Positions 35,408 through 44,943 of a DNA stretch of 64,000 nt are shown here, piece after piece. The translations under genes were made by a program, and so were the position numbers. Position 1 is the stretch's first letter. Each line of letters opens with the position of its first letter. Source of the stretch: Ga0077555 sp050250755 (GTDB taxonomy: Bacteria > Pseudomonadota > Alphaproteobacteria > Rhizobiales > Hyphomicrobiaceae); assembly GCA_050250755.1 (NCBI GenBank), contig JBFWOB010000018.1, positions 1 to 64,000 of the forward strand. Reading direction: 5' to 3'. Below the pieces are notes generated by a model that was not told the DNA's origin, made no database searches, and saw nothing but the letters and a program-made list of their open reading frames with translations.

Positions 35408-36742
35408 ATGACCACAGGCGTCGCGCAGCGCGAAATGACAGAGCTTTTGTCTGCCTCCCCGCGCCACGTCATTGTCACCGTGCACGGCACCAACGACCAC
35501 CACCCCGATGATGCGGGTGACTGCTGGTGGCAAGGGGGCTCCGCATTTACGGACAACCTCAAGAGGGCGCTCGCACAATATGGAATAGTCGACGCCGACA
35601 TCCTCCCGCTGCACTGGACGGGAATGAATTCCGACTACGATCGCCTGCGCGCCTCCGCAAAACTCGCCCGCACCGTCCGAAAACTTGAAAAATCCGGAAC
35701 ACCCCATTCCATCGTCGCGCACAGCCACGGCGGCAATGTTGCTGTCGAGGCGCTTGCCCGCCTTCGCCCGTCGATGCTTCGCGGTGGCGTGGTGACGTTC
35801 GGTACGCCGTTCTTCAAACGCCGCCTCAAGACGGTACCGTGGCTCATAGCGCTCTTCCAATCGGTGATGGGCCTCGTGATCGCACCCATCATGGTCTGGT
35901 ATCTGGTCACGGTGCTCGAGGGCGGCACGAACAAGCTCATCGAAGCTGTCGTCGGCTTTGGCGGCCTCTTCCTGGTGGCCGTCTGGAGCGCATGGCGCGG
36001 CTTGCGCACACTCCTTTGGCGCGCGCGTGCGCGGAGACGCTGTCGCAAGGGCATAGGTCCCGGCCAATGGCTGGTCGTTCACAGCCCCCGCGACGAAGCG
36101 ATGCGCCTCCTGGAGACGGCGGCTGCGATCTCGCCGCAGTATGTCACGGTCGGTGCCGCCATGCGGTCGCTCACGGCGTTTGCCCGCCTTGCGGGCGTGG
36201 TCGGAACCATCGGCTTCTTTGCGCTCACCGCAGGCTATTTTGCGACGCCGTTGATCGAGAAGTGGAAGGCCGGAACGTTCGGTCTTGCTGCGGCGGCCGA
36301 CCTTACGTTCCTGCTGCTGGTACCGTTGGTCTACGGCGTCATCTTTGGAACTGTCTGGCTGATTGCCAAATTCGGTGGTGCATGGCTCTGGGCCAAAACT
36401 CTCACGGCTGCCATACACGGCGGCGTGGTCGGCGCGGCCTATGGAGGCGATGCCGCCTATGTGCTCGAAGGCGTAAGCCACTTGCCGCCCTATATCGATC
36501 AGGCGTCCGAAGCGCGTCTCGAGGCAATCAACCTCGGTGGCATCGACGACCAGGCGATCTTCGTGGCGGCACATAAGCTCTACAATTCCATCGTGGCAAC
36601 AAACCCACCCGATGGCGGCCTCGCCGATCCCGACGCAATGTGGAAGCACTTGAGTGACGCGCTTTATCACAATGCCTATATGCGCGACGCGAACGTCATC
36701 GCGGCTGTCACCGAGCATCTGGTTCAGGTGACACGGCGCTAA
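35408..36742 (+). CDS. Alpha/beta hydrolase with a membrane-embedded C-terminal half
   Basis: The protein has 444 residues. The N-terminal lipase-like part has a HGTND motif (26-30) and a nucleophile elbow A-H-S106-H-G (104-108) followed by VVTFGTPFF. About four hydrophobic segments follow (roughly 144-170, 180-197, 258-285, 290-320). The C-terminal 110 residues are soluble-looking (EARLEAINLGGIDDQAIF). A late His for the triad could be in the C-terminal region, but I could not assign it. GGGGGAAG precedes the ATG. The substrate is unknown; a lipid- or wall-directed role at the membrane is inference. It is divergent from the dsbB pair. Confidence 0.65.
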   Translation: MTTGVAQREMTELLSASPRHVIVTVHGTNDHHPDDAGDCWWQGGSAFTDNLKRALAQYGIVDADILPLHWTGMNSDYDRLRASAKLARTVRKLEKSGTPHSIVAHSHGGNVAVEALARLRPSMLRGGVVTFGTPFFKRRLKTVPWLIALFQSVMGLVIAPIMVWYLVTVLEGGTNKLIEAVVGFGGLFLVAVWSAWRGLRTLLWRARARRRCRKGIGPGQWLVVHSPRDEAMRLLETAAAISPQYVTVGAAMRSLTAFARLAGVVGTIGFFALTAGYFATPLIEKWKAGTFGLAAAADLTFLLLVPLVYGVIFGTVWLIAKFGGAWLWAKTLTAAIHGGVVGAAYGGDAAYVLEGVSHLPPYIDQASEARLEAINLGGIDDQAIFVAAHKLYNSIVATNPPDGGLADPDAMWKHLSDALYHNAYMRDANVIAAVTEHLVQVTRR

Positions 36743-36858
36743 CCGAGCTTCGGTCAGGCCGAGGCCATAGACTTTCAACCGCCATCCGTGAATGCCATAT
36801 AGCGGGCGGACCGGATCATCCGGCAGAGCGCCGACCTGCAACGAGAGCCATTTCCGCC

Positions 36859-37998
36859 ATGCCAACCCGCCTCCCCGATACCCTGGCAACGCCGGCCTAC
36901 GTTCTCGATGCGGCAGCACTCAAGCGAAATCTGGCGACCGTCGAGCGCATTCGACGCGAAGCCGGATGCAAGGTACTGCTCGCGACGAAGGCATGGGCCA
37001 TGCCGGCCGCATTTCCCATGATGCGTGACGTGCTCGACGGCACCACGGCGTCGGGAGAGTACGAGGCGCGCATGGGTGCCGAGGAATTCGGCAAGGAGGT
37101 GCACGTCTATGCACCGGCGTACGCCCCCGGAGAAGTTGAGCGGCTGACGCAAATCGCCGACCACATCTATTTCAATTCACCCGAGCAGATCACACGGCTG
37201 GGGCCTATCGCACGCGCCGCGGGCAAGAAAGTCGGCATCCGCATCAACCCCGGCTACTCGAATGCCACCCTCGGCGGGGCGCTTTATGACCCTTGTGCGC
37301 CATGCTCGCGGTTTGGCACCACCGTTTCCGAGATCGACAAACTCCCGTGGGGCGAGATCGACATCCTGCACACGCACGCGCTGTGCGAGAGCCTTGCCGA
37401 TGGCTCCGTCGGATTGATCGAGCACGTTGCGCGGACACTCGCGCCCTACGTGCGCCAGGTGAAAGCCGTCAATTTTGGCGGAGGACATTTCATCAACAAG
37501 CCCGGCTACGACGTCGGCAAGTTGATCGGGGCCATCAAACAGTTCCGCGCGCAATTCGGTGTCGAAGTCATTATCGAGCCGGGCGCGGGGATTATCGTCG
37601 ATACCGGCTGGCTCGTTGCGACCGTCATTGGCCTGCATCACAACGAGAAGGACATCGCGATCCTGGATACGTCGGCGAGTTGCCACATGCCGGATGTTCT
37701 GGAAGTGCCTTACACGCCCGAGATCGTGGGCGCAGCCAAGCCGGGCGTGCACCGGCATAGCTATATCCTCGGTGGCAAGACGTGCATGACGGGCGACGTT
37801 ATCGGCGAATATTCATTCCCCGAACCGCTGCACGTCGGCAGCCGCATCATCTTTACCGACATGATGCAGTACAGCTTCGTGAAGAACACGACTTTCAACG
37901 GCACGCCGAAGCCGGACATTGCAATCTTGGACGACGACGGCCGTTACCGTGTCATCCGCAGCTTTGGCTACGAGGACTTTCGCGCCACGCTCGGTTGA
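36859..37998 (+). CDS. nspC: Carboxynorspermidine/carboxyspermidine decarboxylase
   Basis: This 379-residue PLP enzyme of the alanine-racemase fold has the PLP lysine Lys44 in LLATKAWAMP, the glycine-rich INFGGGHF-like VNFGGGHFINKPGYD, the EPGAGIIVDTGWLVATV segment, the DTSASCHMPDVLE block and HRHSYILGGKTCMTGDVIGEY. It decarboxylates carboxy(nor)spermidine to (nor)spermidine, following the dehydrogenase at 33119-34336. Together they form the alternative, SAM-independent route to spermidine found in many alphaproteobacteria. The ATG at 36859 gives the usual length. Confidence 0.95.
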   Translation: MPTRLPDTLATPAYVLDAAALKRNLATVERIRREAGCKVLLATKAWAMPAAFPMMRDVLDGTTASGEYEARMGAEEFGKEVHVYAPAYAPGEVERLTQIADHIYFNSPEQITRLGPIARAAGKKVGIRINPGYSNATLGGALYDPCAPCSRFGTTVSEIDKLPWGEIDILHTHALCESLADGSVGLIEHVARTLAPYVRQVKAVNFGGGHFINKPGYDVGKLIGAIKQFRAQFGVEVIIEPGAGIIVDTGWLVATVIGLHHNEKDIAILDTSASCHMPDVLEVPYTPEIVGAAKPGVHRHSYILGGKTCMTGDVIGEYSFPEPLHVGSRIIFTDMMQYSFVKNTTFNGTPKPDIAILDDDGRYRVIRSFGYEDFRATLG

Positions 37999-38200
37999 TG
38001 ATGCGCGGATCCGTCTAAGCACTTGCGCGCGGGATCTTTCCCTATATTCGGCCGTTCTCGGCTATTGCTCCCACAAACGGACTGCGGATAGAAAATTATT
38101 TCTCAATCCGGGCACGCAGCGTTGCGTTGCCCTCACCGGCGAAGCGTGTTAGCGATCGGTCAACAAGCAAGACGACACACGTCCTGGGGAGGACTCGACA

Positions 38201-38659
38201 TTGAAACGCGGCTGGATTGTCGCGAGCATCGCCTTTCTCGCTCTCTTCTGCGTCACCATCTGGGAATCGACCACACTTGCGCTGTTCGATGAGCTCGGGC
38301 CGGGCCCGGGTTTCTTCCCATTGACGCTGGCGGGCATCGGCGCCGTGCTCAGTATTTGGCTCATCATCGAGACGGCGCGCAGGCCGTCTGATCCATCCGA
38401 AGAGGCACTGACGCCCGATCGTGCCGCGATGTTCCGCATCCTGTCTGTCATCGTGATGCTCGGTGTTGGCGCTGCTCTCCTCGATTGGCTGGGGTGGCGA
38501 CTGACCGCCCTCATCGTTACCGCCACACTGCTTCCAGCGCTTGGCGCGCGTTCTCCGGTGGCTATCATCCCCTTCGCGCTCGTGGCGAGCTTCGGGGTGT
38601 TCCACGTCTTTTACTATTGGCTCAAGGTGCCGCTGCCGATCGGTACGTTCGGTATCTGA
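38201..38659 (+). CDS. tctB: Tripartite tricarboxylate transporter small permease (TctB family)
   Basis: The protein has 152 residues and four probable membrane segments. GPGPGFFPLTLAGIGAVLSIWLI (about 31-53) is the TctB signature and the last helix precedes PLPIGTFG. It is the small subunit of a TTT family importer for carboxylic acids. TTG at 38201 is the start, with GGAGG eight bases upstream; no ATG in frame fits. tctA follows 12 bases later, then tctC after 55, all on the same strand. Confidence 0.93.
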   Translation: MKRGWIVASIAFLALFCVTIWESTTLALFDELGPGPGFFPLTLAGIGAVLSIWLIIETARRPSDPSEEALTPDRAAMFRILSVIVMLGVGAALLDWLGWRLTALIVTATLLPALGARSPVAIIPFALVASFGVFHVFYYWLKVPLPIGTFGI

Positions 38660-38671
38660 GGACTGCGCTTA

Positions 38672-40168
38672 ATGGAAACACTCAGTCACCTTCTCGCGGG
38701 CCTCGACGCAGCGCTTAGCCTGCAGAACCTCGCATTCGCGCTCATCGGCTGCATTTTCGGAACGCTCGTCGGGGTTCTGCCTGGTGTCGGTCCCGCTGCC
38801 GGCACTGCAATTCTGATCCCGATCACGTTCAATCTGGATCCCGCCGGCGCCATCATCATGCTGTCGGCGATCTACTACGGTGCCATGTACGGCGGCACGA
38901 TCACATCGGTGCTGCTCAACGTGCCAGGTGAGGCCGCATCGGTCATTACCTGTATCGAGGGCTTCCAGATGGCCCGCAATGGCCGTGGCGGCGCGGCGCT
39001 CGGCATCGCAGCCATCGGCTCATTCATCGGCGGGACGTTCGCGGTTGTGGCGCTGGTCGTCGTGGCGGCACCGCTCGCCGCTCTGGCGCTCAAGTTCGGA
39101 CCGCCCGAGTTCTTTGCGCTGATGTTGTTTGGCCTCTGCCTCGTCACCGGCCTCGCGGGTCGCTCGCTCATTGCGGGCATCCTGATGACTGTTGGCGGAC
39201 TGCTGATCTCCTTGATCGGCATCGATCCCACCCGAGGCGTGCCACGCTTCACGCTGGGCATGCCAGAGCTCTATGACGGCCTCGGATTCATCCCGGTTGT
39301 CATGGGCCTTTTCGGCATTGGCGAAATCCTGTCGACGGCCGAGAAACCCTATCGCGAAATCGTGCGCACGAATTTGCGCGATATCCTGCCGAACAAGGAG
39401 GAATGGAAAGCGTCCGTAGGCGCGATCTGGCGAGGCACCGGCGTTGGTTTTTTCCTTGGTCTCATTCCGGGCGTCGGGGCAATTATCCCGACGTTCATGT
39501 CGTACATTCTCGAGAAAAAGATCTCGAAGCATCCCGAGAAATTCGGCACAGGCGTGATCGAGGGCGTGGCTGGGCCTGAAACGGCCAACAATGCCTACGC
39601 CAATGCAGCCATGGTTCCATTGCTGACCCTCGGCATTCCGTCCTCGCCGACAATCGCGGTGCTGATGGGCGCTTTCATCATCAATGGCCTGACGCCGGGA
39701 CCATTCCTCTTCACCGAGAAGCCGATCCTGGTTTGGACGATCATCGCCTCGTTCTTTATCGGCAACGTCATGCTGCTGATCCTGAACCTCCCGCTCGTGG
39801 GATTGTGGGCCAAGATCCTCGAGGTGCCTTATCAATACATCTGTGTCGGGACAGTGCTCTTCTGCATGATCGGCGCCTATTCGATCAACTCGAGCGTCTT
39901 CGACATCTGGGTGATGCTCGGCTTCGGCGTGGTCGGCTACCTGCTGCGTAAGCTCGATTTCCCGCTGGCGCCGGCAGTGCTCGGATTGATCCTGGGGCCT
40001 CCACTCGAAAAGTCGCTGCGAACGTCGCTCGAGATGTCTGCTGGAGACTTCAGCATCTTTTTCACACGTCCAATTACCGTCGTCCTGCTCGTCATGTCGG
40101 TTGTCGTCTTGCTCATTTCGGCGCTCAACCTGGCGCCCTCCCAACTACGCGAGGCTGCCGACGACTAA
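38672..40168 (+). CDS. tctA: Tripartite tricarboxylate transporter large permease (TctA family)
   Basis: This 498-residue protein has about 10-12 membrane segments. It matches TctA throughout: FGTLVGVLPGVGPAAGTAILIP, IYYGAMYGGTITSVLLNVPGEAASVITCIEG, FLGLIPGVGAIIPTFMSYILEKKISKHPEKFG, GVAGPETANNAYANAAMVPLLTLGIPSSPTIAVLMGAF and GLTPGPFLF. It forms the translocation channel with TctB and is fed by the Bug-type binding protein encoded next. Gene order B-A-C is compact and probably one operon. The substrate is not predictable. Confidence 0.96.
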   Translation: METLSHLLAGLDAALSLQNLAFALIGCIFGTLVGVLPGVGPAAGTAILIPITFNLDPAGAIIMLSAIYYGAMYGGTITSVLLNVPGEAASVITCIEGFQMARNGRGGAALGIAAIGSFIGGTFAVVALVVVAAPLAALALKFGPPEFFALMLFGLCLVTGLAGRSLIAGILMTVGGLLISLIGIDPTRGVPRFTLGMPELYDGLGFIPVVMGLFGIGEILSTAEKPYREIVRTNLRDILPNKEEWKASVGAIWRGTGVGFFLGLIPGVGAIIPTFMSYILEKKISKHPEKFGTGVIEGVAGPETANNAYANAAMVPLLTLGIPSSPTIAVLMGAFIINGLTPGPFLFTEKPILVWTIIASFFIGNVMLLILNLPLVGLWAKILEVPYQYICVGTVLFCMIGAYSINSSVFDIWVMLGFGVVGYLLRKLDFPLAPAVLGLILGPPLEKSLRTSLEMSAGDFSIFFTRPITVVLLVMSVVVLLISALNLAPSQLREAADD

Positions 40169-40223
40169 CGTGACCGACAGATCGATGCCCAACGATAGAA
40201 TTCAAAAAGGGAGGTTCAAGTCC

Positions 40224-41195
40224 ATGTTCAAGACGATTCTCGGCGCCGCGGCGGCACTTGCATTGGGAGCCAGCGCGGCGCTCGCCCAGACATTCCCCGA
40301 TCGATCGATCAATATGATGGTCGCATTCCCGCCCGGTGGTTCGACCGATATCGGGGCGCGCATCGTTTCAAGCATCGCCGAGAAGCTGATCGGGCAACCA
40401 ATCGTCGTGGTGAACAAGGGCGGCGCCGGCGGACAGGTTGGTTGGACGGATCTCGTCCGCCAGAAACCCGACGGTTACAACATCGGTTTCGTCAATCTAC
40501 CTGCGACAAACACCATCTACCTCGACCCGGCACGGCAGGCCGTCTTCACCGACAAGAGCTTCACGCCGATCATCAACCAGGTACTGGATCCGGGCGTCGT
40601 CTGGGTCGCGGCCTCGAGTCCGTTCAAGACATTGAAGGATGTGATCGACGCGGCCAAGGCAAAGCCGAGCGAGTTGAGAGCTGCAACGACAGGCATTCTT
40701 TCCGACGACCATCTGGCCATCCTGATGCTGGAGGAAGCGGTTCCCGGCATGAAGTTCAGGATCGTTCATCTACTCGGCGGCGCAGCCCAGATGAAGGAAA
40801 CGCTCGGCGGCAATATCGACGTGTCGTTCGACAACGTCGGCTCGATCGTCAAGCAAGTTCAGGGCGGTCAAGTGCGCGCTCTGGCCGTCATGGACACCGA
40901 GCGATCCAAGTTCCTTCCCGACGTCCCGACCACAAAGGAAGTCGGCTATCCGACTGTCATCTCGTCATCGACCCGCGGCATCGCGGGGCCAAAGGGCATG
41001 AAGCCCGACGTCGTGGCCAAGCTTGCCGACACGTTCGAGAAGGCCATGAAGGATCCCGAGCACCAGCAGAAGATGGATGACGTGGGTCTCGCGGTGAAGA
41101 TCATGAAGGGTGAGGAATACCAGAAGTATTTCGACGAGACGCACGCGAAGGCAGCGAAGTACGTCGAGTGGGCCAAGAATCGCCCGCAGAAATAA
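40224..41195 (+). CDS. tctC: Tripartite tricarboxylate transporter solute-binding protein (TctC/Bug family)
   Basis: This 323-residue periplasmic protein has a signal peptide (MFKTILGAAAALALGASAALAQ) and the Bug pattern: FPDRSINMMVAFPPGGSTDIGARIV, IGQPIVVVNKGGAGGQVGW, and MDTERSKFLPDVPTTKEVGYP. It binds the carboxylate in the Venus-flytrap cleft and delivers it to TctAB. GGGAGG precedes the ATG at 40224; a longer open frame upstream overlaps tctA and lacks a signal peptide. A good terminator follows the stop. Confidence 0.96.
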   Translation: MFKTILGAAAALALGASAALAQTFPDRSINMMVAFPPGGSTDIGARIVSSIAEKLIGQPIVVVNKGGAGGQVGWTDLVRQKPDGYNIGFVNLPATNTIYLDPARQAVFTDKSFTPIINQVLDPGVVWVAASSPFKTLKDVIDAAKAKPSELRAATTGILSDDHLAILMLEEAVPGMKFRIVHLLGGAAQMKETLGGNIDVSFDNVGSIVKQVQGGQVRALAVMDTERSKFLPDVPTTKEVGYPTVISSSTRGIAGPKGMKPDVVAKLADTFEKAMKDPEHQQKMDDVGLAVKIMKGEEYQKYFDETHAKAAKYVEWAKNRPQK

Positions 41196-41227
41196 CTACC
41201 GTCTGAAAGCTGCTTCGAATGACACAG

Positions 41228-41255
41228 GGCCCGGTCACACCGACCGGGCCTTTCT
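41228..41255 (+). terminator. Rho-independent terminator of the tctBAC operon
   Basis: GGCCCGGTC pairs with GACCGGGCC around ACACC, followed by TTTCTT. It is 33 bases after the tctC stop and correctly oriented. It also separates the operon from convergent dnaE. Confidence 0.9.
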
Positions 41256-41263
41256 TGTTGCGG

Positions 41264-44200
41264 TCAAACTTCCAGCACCTCGATGACGCCCGGCACCGTC
41301 GTCAGTTCGCCTCGCTCCGCTGCGCCGATCTCGTATTTACCGGGCAGGACGAGTTCGATCTCGCGGCCTCCCGGCACGCCCGGAACCCCGGCAAGCTCGA
41401 GCGAGAGACGTACCTCGCCCTTGCCGCCAGGCTTTAGAAGACGTGCAATCTCGCCCACGGTCTGGCGTTGACCGACCATCGCGCGCCCATCGAGCACGAT
41501 CTTCACGCCACGATTGACATTGGCTGCAGCCGCATCAAGCGCTTCGATCGAGTTGACGCGCATCTTCACCGTCTCGCCATCGCGCTCGGCCTCTACCGAA
41601 AGCAACACCGCTGTTCCGGCTTCCAACAGATCGCGTGACCGCGCCAGCGTGTCGGAAAACACCACCGCTTCGAATTGACCGGTGGCATCCGAGAACATCG
41701 CGAATGCGAACTTGTTGCCTTTCTGTGACCGCCGCTCGCGGGCCGAAACGACAATGGCGGCAAGGCGGCCCGCCATGGCAGTAAGCCCAGCCTTGGCTTC
41801 GAACTCGGCATACTTCGAGACGCCAAGCTTCGGCAGGATGGCGCCATATTGATCAAGCGGGTGGCCGGAGAGGTAAAATCCAACGCCCGCAAATTCATTC
41901 TGCAGACGCTCCATTGGTGTCCACGCCTTGACCGGCTTCAGATCGAGGCGCGGCCCTTCGCTGGCGCCGAACATATCGGCAATGCCGGACACCTTGTCGG
42001 CATTGAGACGATGGGCGTTGCCCACCATCACGTCGGCGTTGCCATGGACCAGTGCGCGGTTCTTATCGAAAACGTCGAACGCGCCCGCCATTGCCAGCAT
42101 CTCAAGCGCACGCTTATTCACCTGCTTCGGATCGAAGCGGCTGGAGAAGTCGGCGAGCGACTTGAACGGCCCATTCCCCTCGCGCGCGGCAACGATGGTC
42201 GAGACCGCGCCAGCACCGACGTTCTTCAATCCGGCGAGCGCATAGCGGATGCGACCGTGTGTCTGATCGCCCGTTGGCGGATCGACAGAGAACTCGACGT
42301 CTGACCGGTTCACACAGGGTGGCGCCACCTCGATGCCCGAACGACGGGCCTCGGCGGCAAAGTTGGCGAGCTTGTCCGTATTTGCCATGTCGAGGGTCAT
42401 CGACGCGGCCAGAAACTCCTCGCGATAATTAGCTTTCAGGTAAGCCGTATGGTAGCTGACCAGCGCGTACGCGGCAGCATGGCTTTTGTTGAAGCCGTAA
42501 CCGGCGAACTTGTCGACCAACTCGAAGATGTAGGTGGCGTCAGCTTTCGACACGCCGTTCTTGATTGCGCCCTCGACGAACCGCGCCTGCTGGCGGGCCA
42601 TCTCGTTCTTGTCCTTCTTGCCCATGGCTCGGCGCAAGAGGTCGGCCTGTCCCAGCGTGTAGCCGCCCATGACCTGGGCGATCTGGATCACCTGCTCCTG
42701 GTAGATGATGACGCCGTAGGTTTCCTCAAGGATCGGCCTGATGAGTTCGTGCGGATACTCGATCGGCTCGTCGCCGTGCTTGCGGTTGATGTAGGTCGGA
42801 ATGTTATCCATCGGCCCCGGTCGATAGAGGGCCACCATGGCGATGATATCCTCGAAGCGGTCCGGCTTCAGCCGCTTCAGGCTCTCGCGCATACCTGTCG
42901 ATTCAAGCTGGAACACGCCCACCGTATCCGCCTTGGCGAGCAGTTCGTATGCCGCGAGCACCTTTGGGTCGCCACCACCGATGGCCAGCTTTGGCAGATC
43001 GATGTCGACGCCCCTGCCCTTCTTGATGAGTTGCACGGCCTTCTGGAGCACCGTCAACGTCTTCAGGCCGAGGAAGTCGAACTTCACAAGGCCCGCAGCC
43101 TCGACCATCTTCCAGTTGAACTGGGTGATCGGGAAATGCGATTTCGGATCGCGGTACATCGGCACCAACTCATCGAGCGGGCGATCGCCGATCACCATGC
43201 CCGCCGCGTGCGTCGATGCATGTCGATAGAGGCCCTCAAGCTTTTGCGCGATCTCGAGGAGCCGCGCGACCATCGGATCTTCGTCGCGCGCCTCCTGGAG
43301 CTTCGGCTCGCCCTCGATCGCCTCGGGCAGGGTCACCGGGTTGGCGGGATTGTTCGGAACCAGCTTGCAGAGCTTGTCGACCTGCCCATAAGGCATCTGC
43401 AGCACACGGCCGACATCACGCAGCACCGCTCGCGCCTGCAGCTTGCCGTGGGTGATGATCTGCGCGACACGGTCCTCGCCGTACTTCTGCTGGACGTACT
43501 TGATCACCTCGTCACGGCGATCCTGACAGAAGTCGATGTCGAAATCCGGCATCGATACGCGTTCCGGATTGAGGAACCGCTCGAACAGCAAACCGAACCG
43601 TAAAGGATCGAGATCCGTAATGGTCAGCGCCCATGCGACGAGACTGCCCGCTCCCGAACCACGACCTGGGCCGACGGGGATTTCGTTCGCCTTCGACCAT
43701 TTGATGAAGTCCGCCACGATCAGGAAGTAGCCGGGAAACTTCATCTGCGTGATGACGCCGATCTCATAGGCGAGCCGCTTCTCGTAGTCGTCACGCGTGA
43801 AGCCGGCCGCGAGCGGCACGACTTCGAGCCGCTTGACCAATCCCTCTTCGGCCTGCCGCTGCAGCTCCGCCGCTTCGGCCGCCTGGCGATCCTCGGCGCT
43901 CGCGCCATCTCCGGTCTTGACGAATGCCGGCAGGATCGGTTTACGGCCACGCGGCCGGTAGGCGCACAGGCGCGCGATTTCAACGGTGTTCTCAGTCGCC
44001 TCCGGCAAGTCTTCGAAGAGGCGCACCATTTCGGCGGCACTCTTGAAATAGTGCTCACGCGTGAGGCGTCGGCGATCATCCTCCGTCACGTAGCGGCCAT
44101 CCGCGATGCAGAGCAGCGCATCATGCGCTTCGTGATCATCCGCCTTCGCGAAATAGCACTCATTTGTCGCGACGATGGGGAGACCGAGCTCGTAAGCCAG

Positions 44201-44848
44201 CGCGAGAAGTTGCGGCTCGACCTCCGCTTCGCTTGGCAAGCCGTGGCGCTGGATCTCAACGTAGAGCCACCGACCGAAGATCGACTTCAAGCGCTCGAGC
44301 CGCGCACGCGCCAGCTCCGGCTTACCATCCCGCAATGCTTCATCGACAGGTCCATCAGGGCCACCGGTCAGCGCGATAACGCCATCGGCCCGAGATTCCA
44401 GATCTTCGATCTTGACGTGGGGTGGCTCCAGGTCCGGCGTCTTCAGGAATGCAGCGCTATTGAGCTTGGCGAGATTGGCGTAGCCAGGCTCGGTGCGGGC
44501 AAAAAGAGCAACCGGCCCAGTGGGCTTGGCCGCGGCTCCAGTCGCCAGACGCAGGGCCGCCAGCTTGTCCTCGTTGTCGCGAAAATCGACGCGCAGCGCG
44601 ACGCCGACAATCGGCTGAATGCCCGCGCCGGCCAGCTTGTCCGAAAACTCGAGCGCACCGAACATGTTGCCGCTGTCGGTGAGACCGATCGCAGGCATCA
44701 TCTGCGCCTCGGCGAGCTTTGCGATCTTCGAGATCACAAGCGCGCCTTCAAGGAGCGAATAGGCCGAGTGCACTTTGAGGTGCACGAAACGCCCCGCATG
44801 AGCGGGCACGGCTGCCTTGGTGTCGTCGGATCGAATCGGAGCTTTCAT
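41264..44848 (-). CDS. dnaE: DNA polymerase III alpha subunit
   Basis: This 1194-residue replicative polymerase shows, in order, the PHP domain (FVHLKVHSAYSLLEGALVISK), the fingers and palm with GPGRGSGAGSLVAWALTITDLDPLRFGLLFERFLNPERVSMPDFDIDF carrying catalytic Asp residues of PDFDIDF, the helix-hairpin-helix region (FNKSHAAAYALVSYHTAYLKAN), and the OB-fold near the C terminus (AMAGRLAAIVVSARERRSQKGNKFAFAMFSD). The start ATG at 44848 gives an N terminus typical of alphaproteobacterial DnaE1. It is followed upstream by GNAT, lolD, lolC and proS on the same strand, a conserved order in Hyphomicrobiales. Confidence 0.98.
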   Translation of the reverse strand: MKAPIRSDDTKAAVPAHAGRFVHLKVHSAYSLLEGALVISKIAKLAEAQMMPAIGLTDSGNMFGALEFSDKLAGAGIQPIVGVALRVDFRDNEDKLAALRLATGAAAKPTGPVALFARTEPGYANLAKLNSAAFLKTPDLEPPHVKIEDLESRADGVIALTGGPDGPVDEALRDGKPELARARLERLKSIFGRWLYVEIQRHGLPSEAEVEPQLLALAYELGLPIVATNECYFAKADDHEAHDALLCIADGRYVTEDDRRRLTREHYFKSAAEMVRLFEDLPEATENTVEIARLCAYRPRGRKPILPAFVKTGDGASAEDRQAAEAAELQRQAEEGLVKRLEVVPLAAGFTRDDYEKRLAYEIGVITQMKFPGYFLIVADFIKWSKANEIPVGPGRGSGAGSLVAWALTITDLDPLRFGLLFERFLNPERVSMPDFDIDFCQDRRDEVIKYVQQKYGEDRVAQIITHGKLQARAVLRDVGRVLQMPYGQVDKLCKLVPNNPANPVTLPEAIEGEPKLQEARDEDPMVARLLEIAQKLEGLYRHASTHAAGMVIGDRPLDELVPMYRDPKSHFPITQFNWKMVEAAGLVKFDFLGLKTLTVLQKAVQLIKKGRGVDIDLPKLAIGGGDPKVLAAYELLAKADTVGVFQLESTGMRESLKRLKPDRFEDIIAMVALYRPGPMDNIPTYINRKHGDEPIEYPHELIRPILEETYGVIIYQEQVIQIAQVMGGYTLGQADLLRRAMGKKDKNEMARQQARFVEGAIKNGVSKADATYIFELVDKFAGYGFNKSHAAAYALVSYHTAYLKANYREEFLAASMTLDMANTDKLANFAAEARRSGIEVAPPCVNRSDVEFSVDPPTGDQTHGRIRYALAGLKNVGAGAVSTIVAAREGNGPFKSLADFSSRFDPKQVNKRALEMLAMAGAFDVFDKNRALVHGNADVMVGNAHRLNADKVSGIADMFGASEGPRLDLKPVKAWTPMERLQNEFAGVGFYLSGHPLDQYGAILPKLGVSKYAEFEAKAGLTAMAGRLAAIVVSARERRSQKGNKFAFAMFSDATGQFEAVVFSDTLARSRDLLEAGTAVLLSVEAERDGETVKMRVNSIEALDAAAANVNRGVKIVLDGRAMVGQRQTVGEIARLLKPGGKGEVRLSLELAGVPGVPGGREIELVLPGKYEIGAAERGELTTVPGVIEVLEV

Positions 44849-44943
44849 GACCTGAGAATATCACGCGAAACGCGAGACAGACCGCGTGGCGCACCCAGTC
44901 CACGAAATCCACCGCGAACGTGGTATGCGCTCGCTGGCTCTGC

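Noticed and set aside
35288..36919. A 543-codon minus-strand frame opposite the membrane hydrolase
   Set aside because: Composition is Arg/His/Glu-rich without family motifs. The plus frame has a ribosome site, HGTND and GxSxG motifs and membrane helices.
42449..43603. A long plus-strand frame inside dnaE (and similar frames within carB and tctA)
   Set aside because: These are antisense shadows of unmistakable housekeeping genes and have no independent support.
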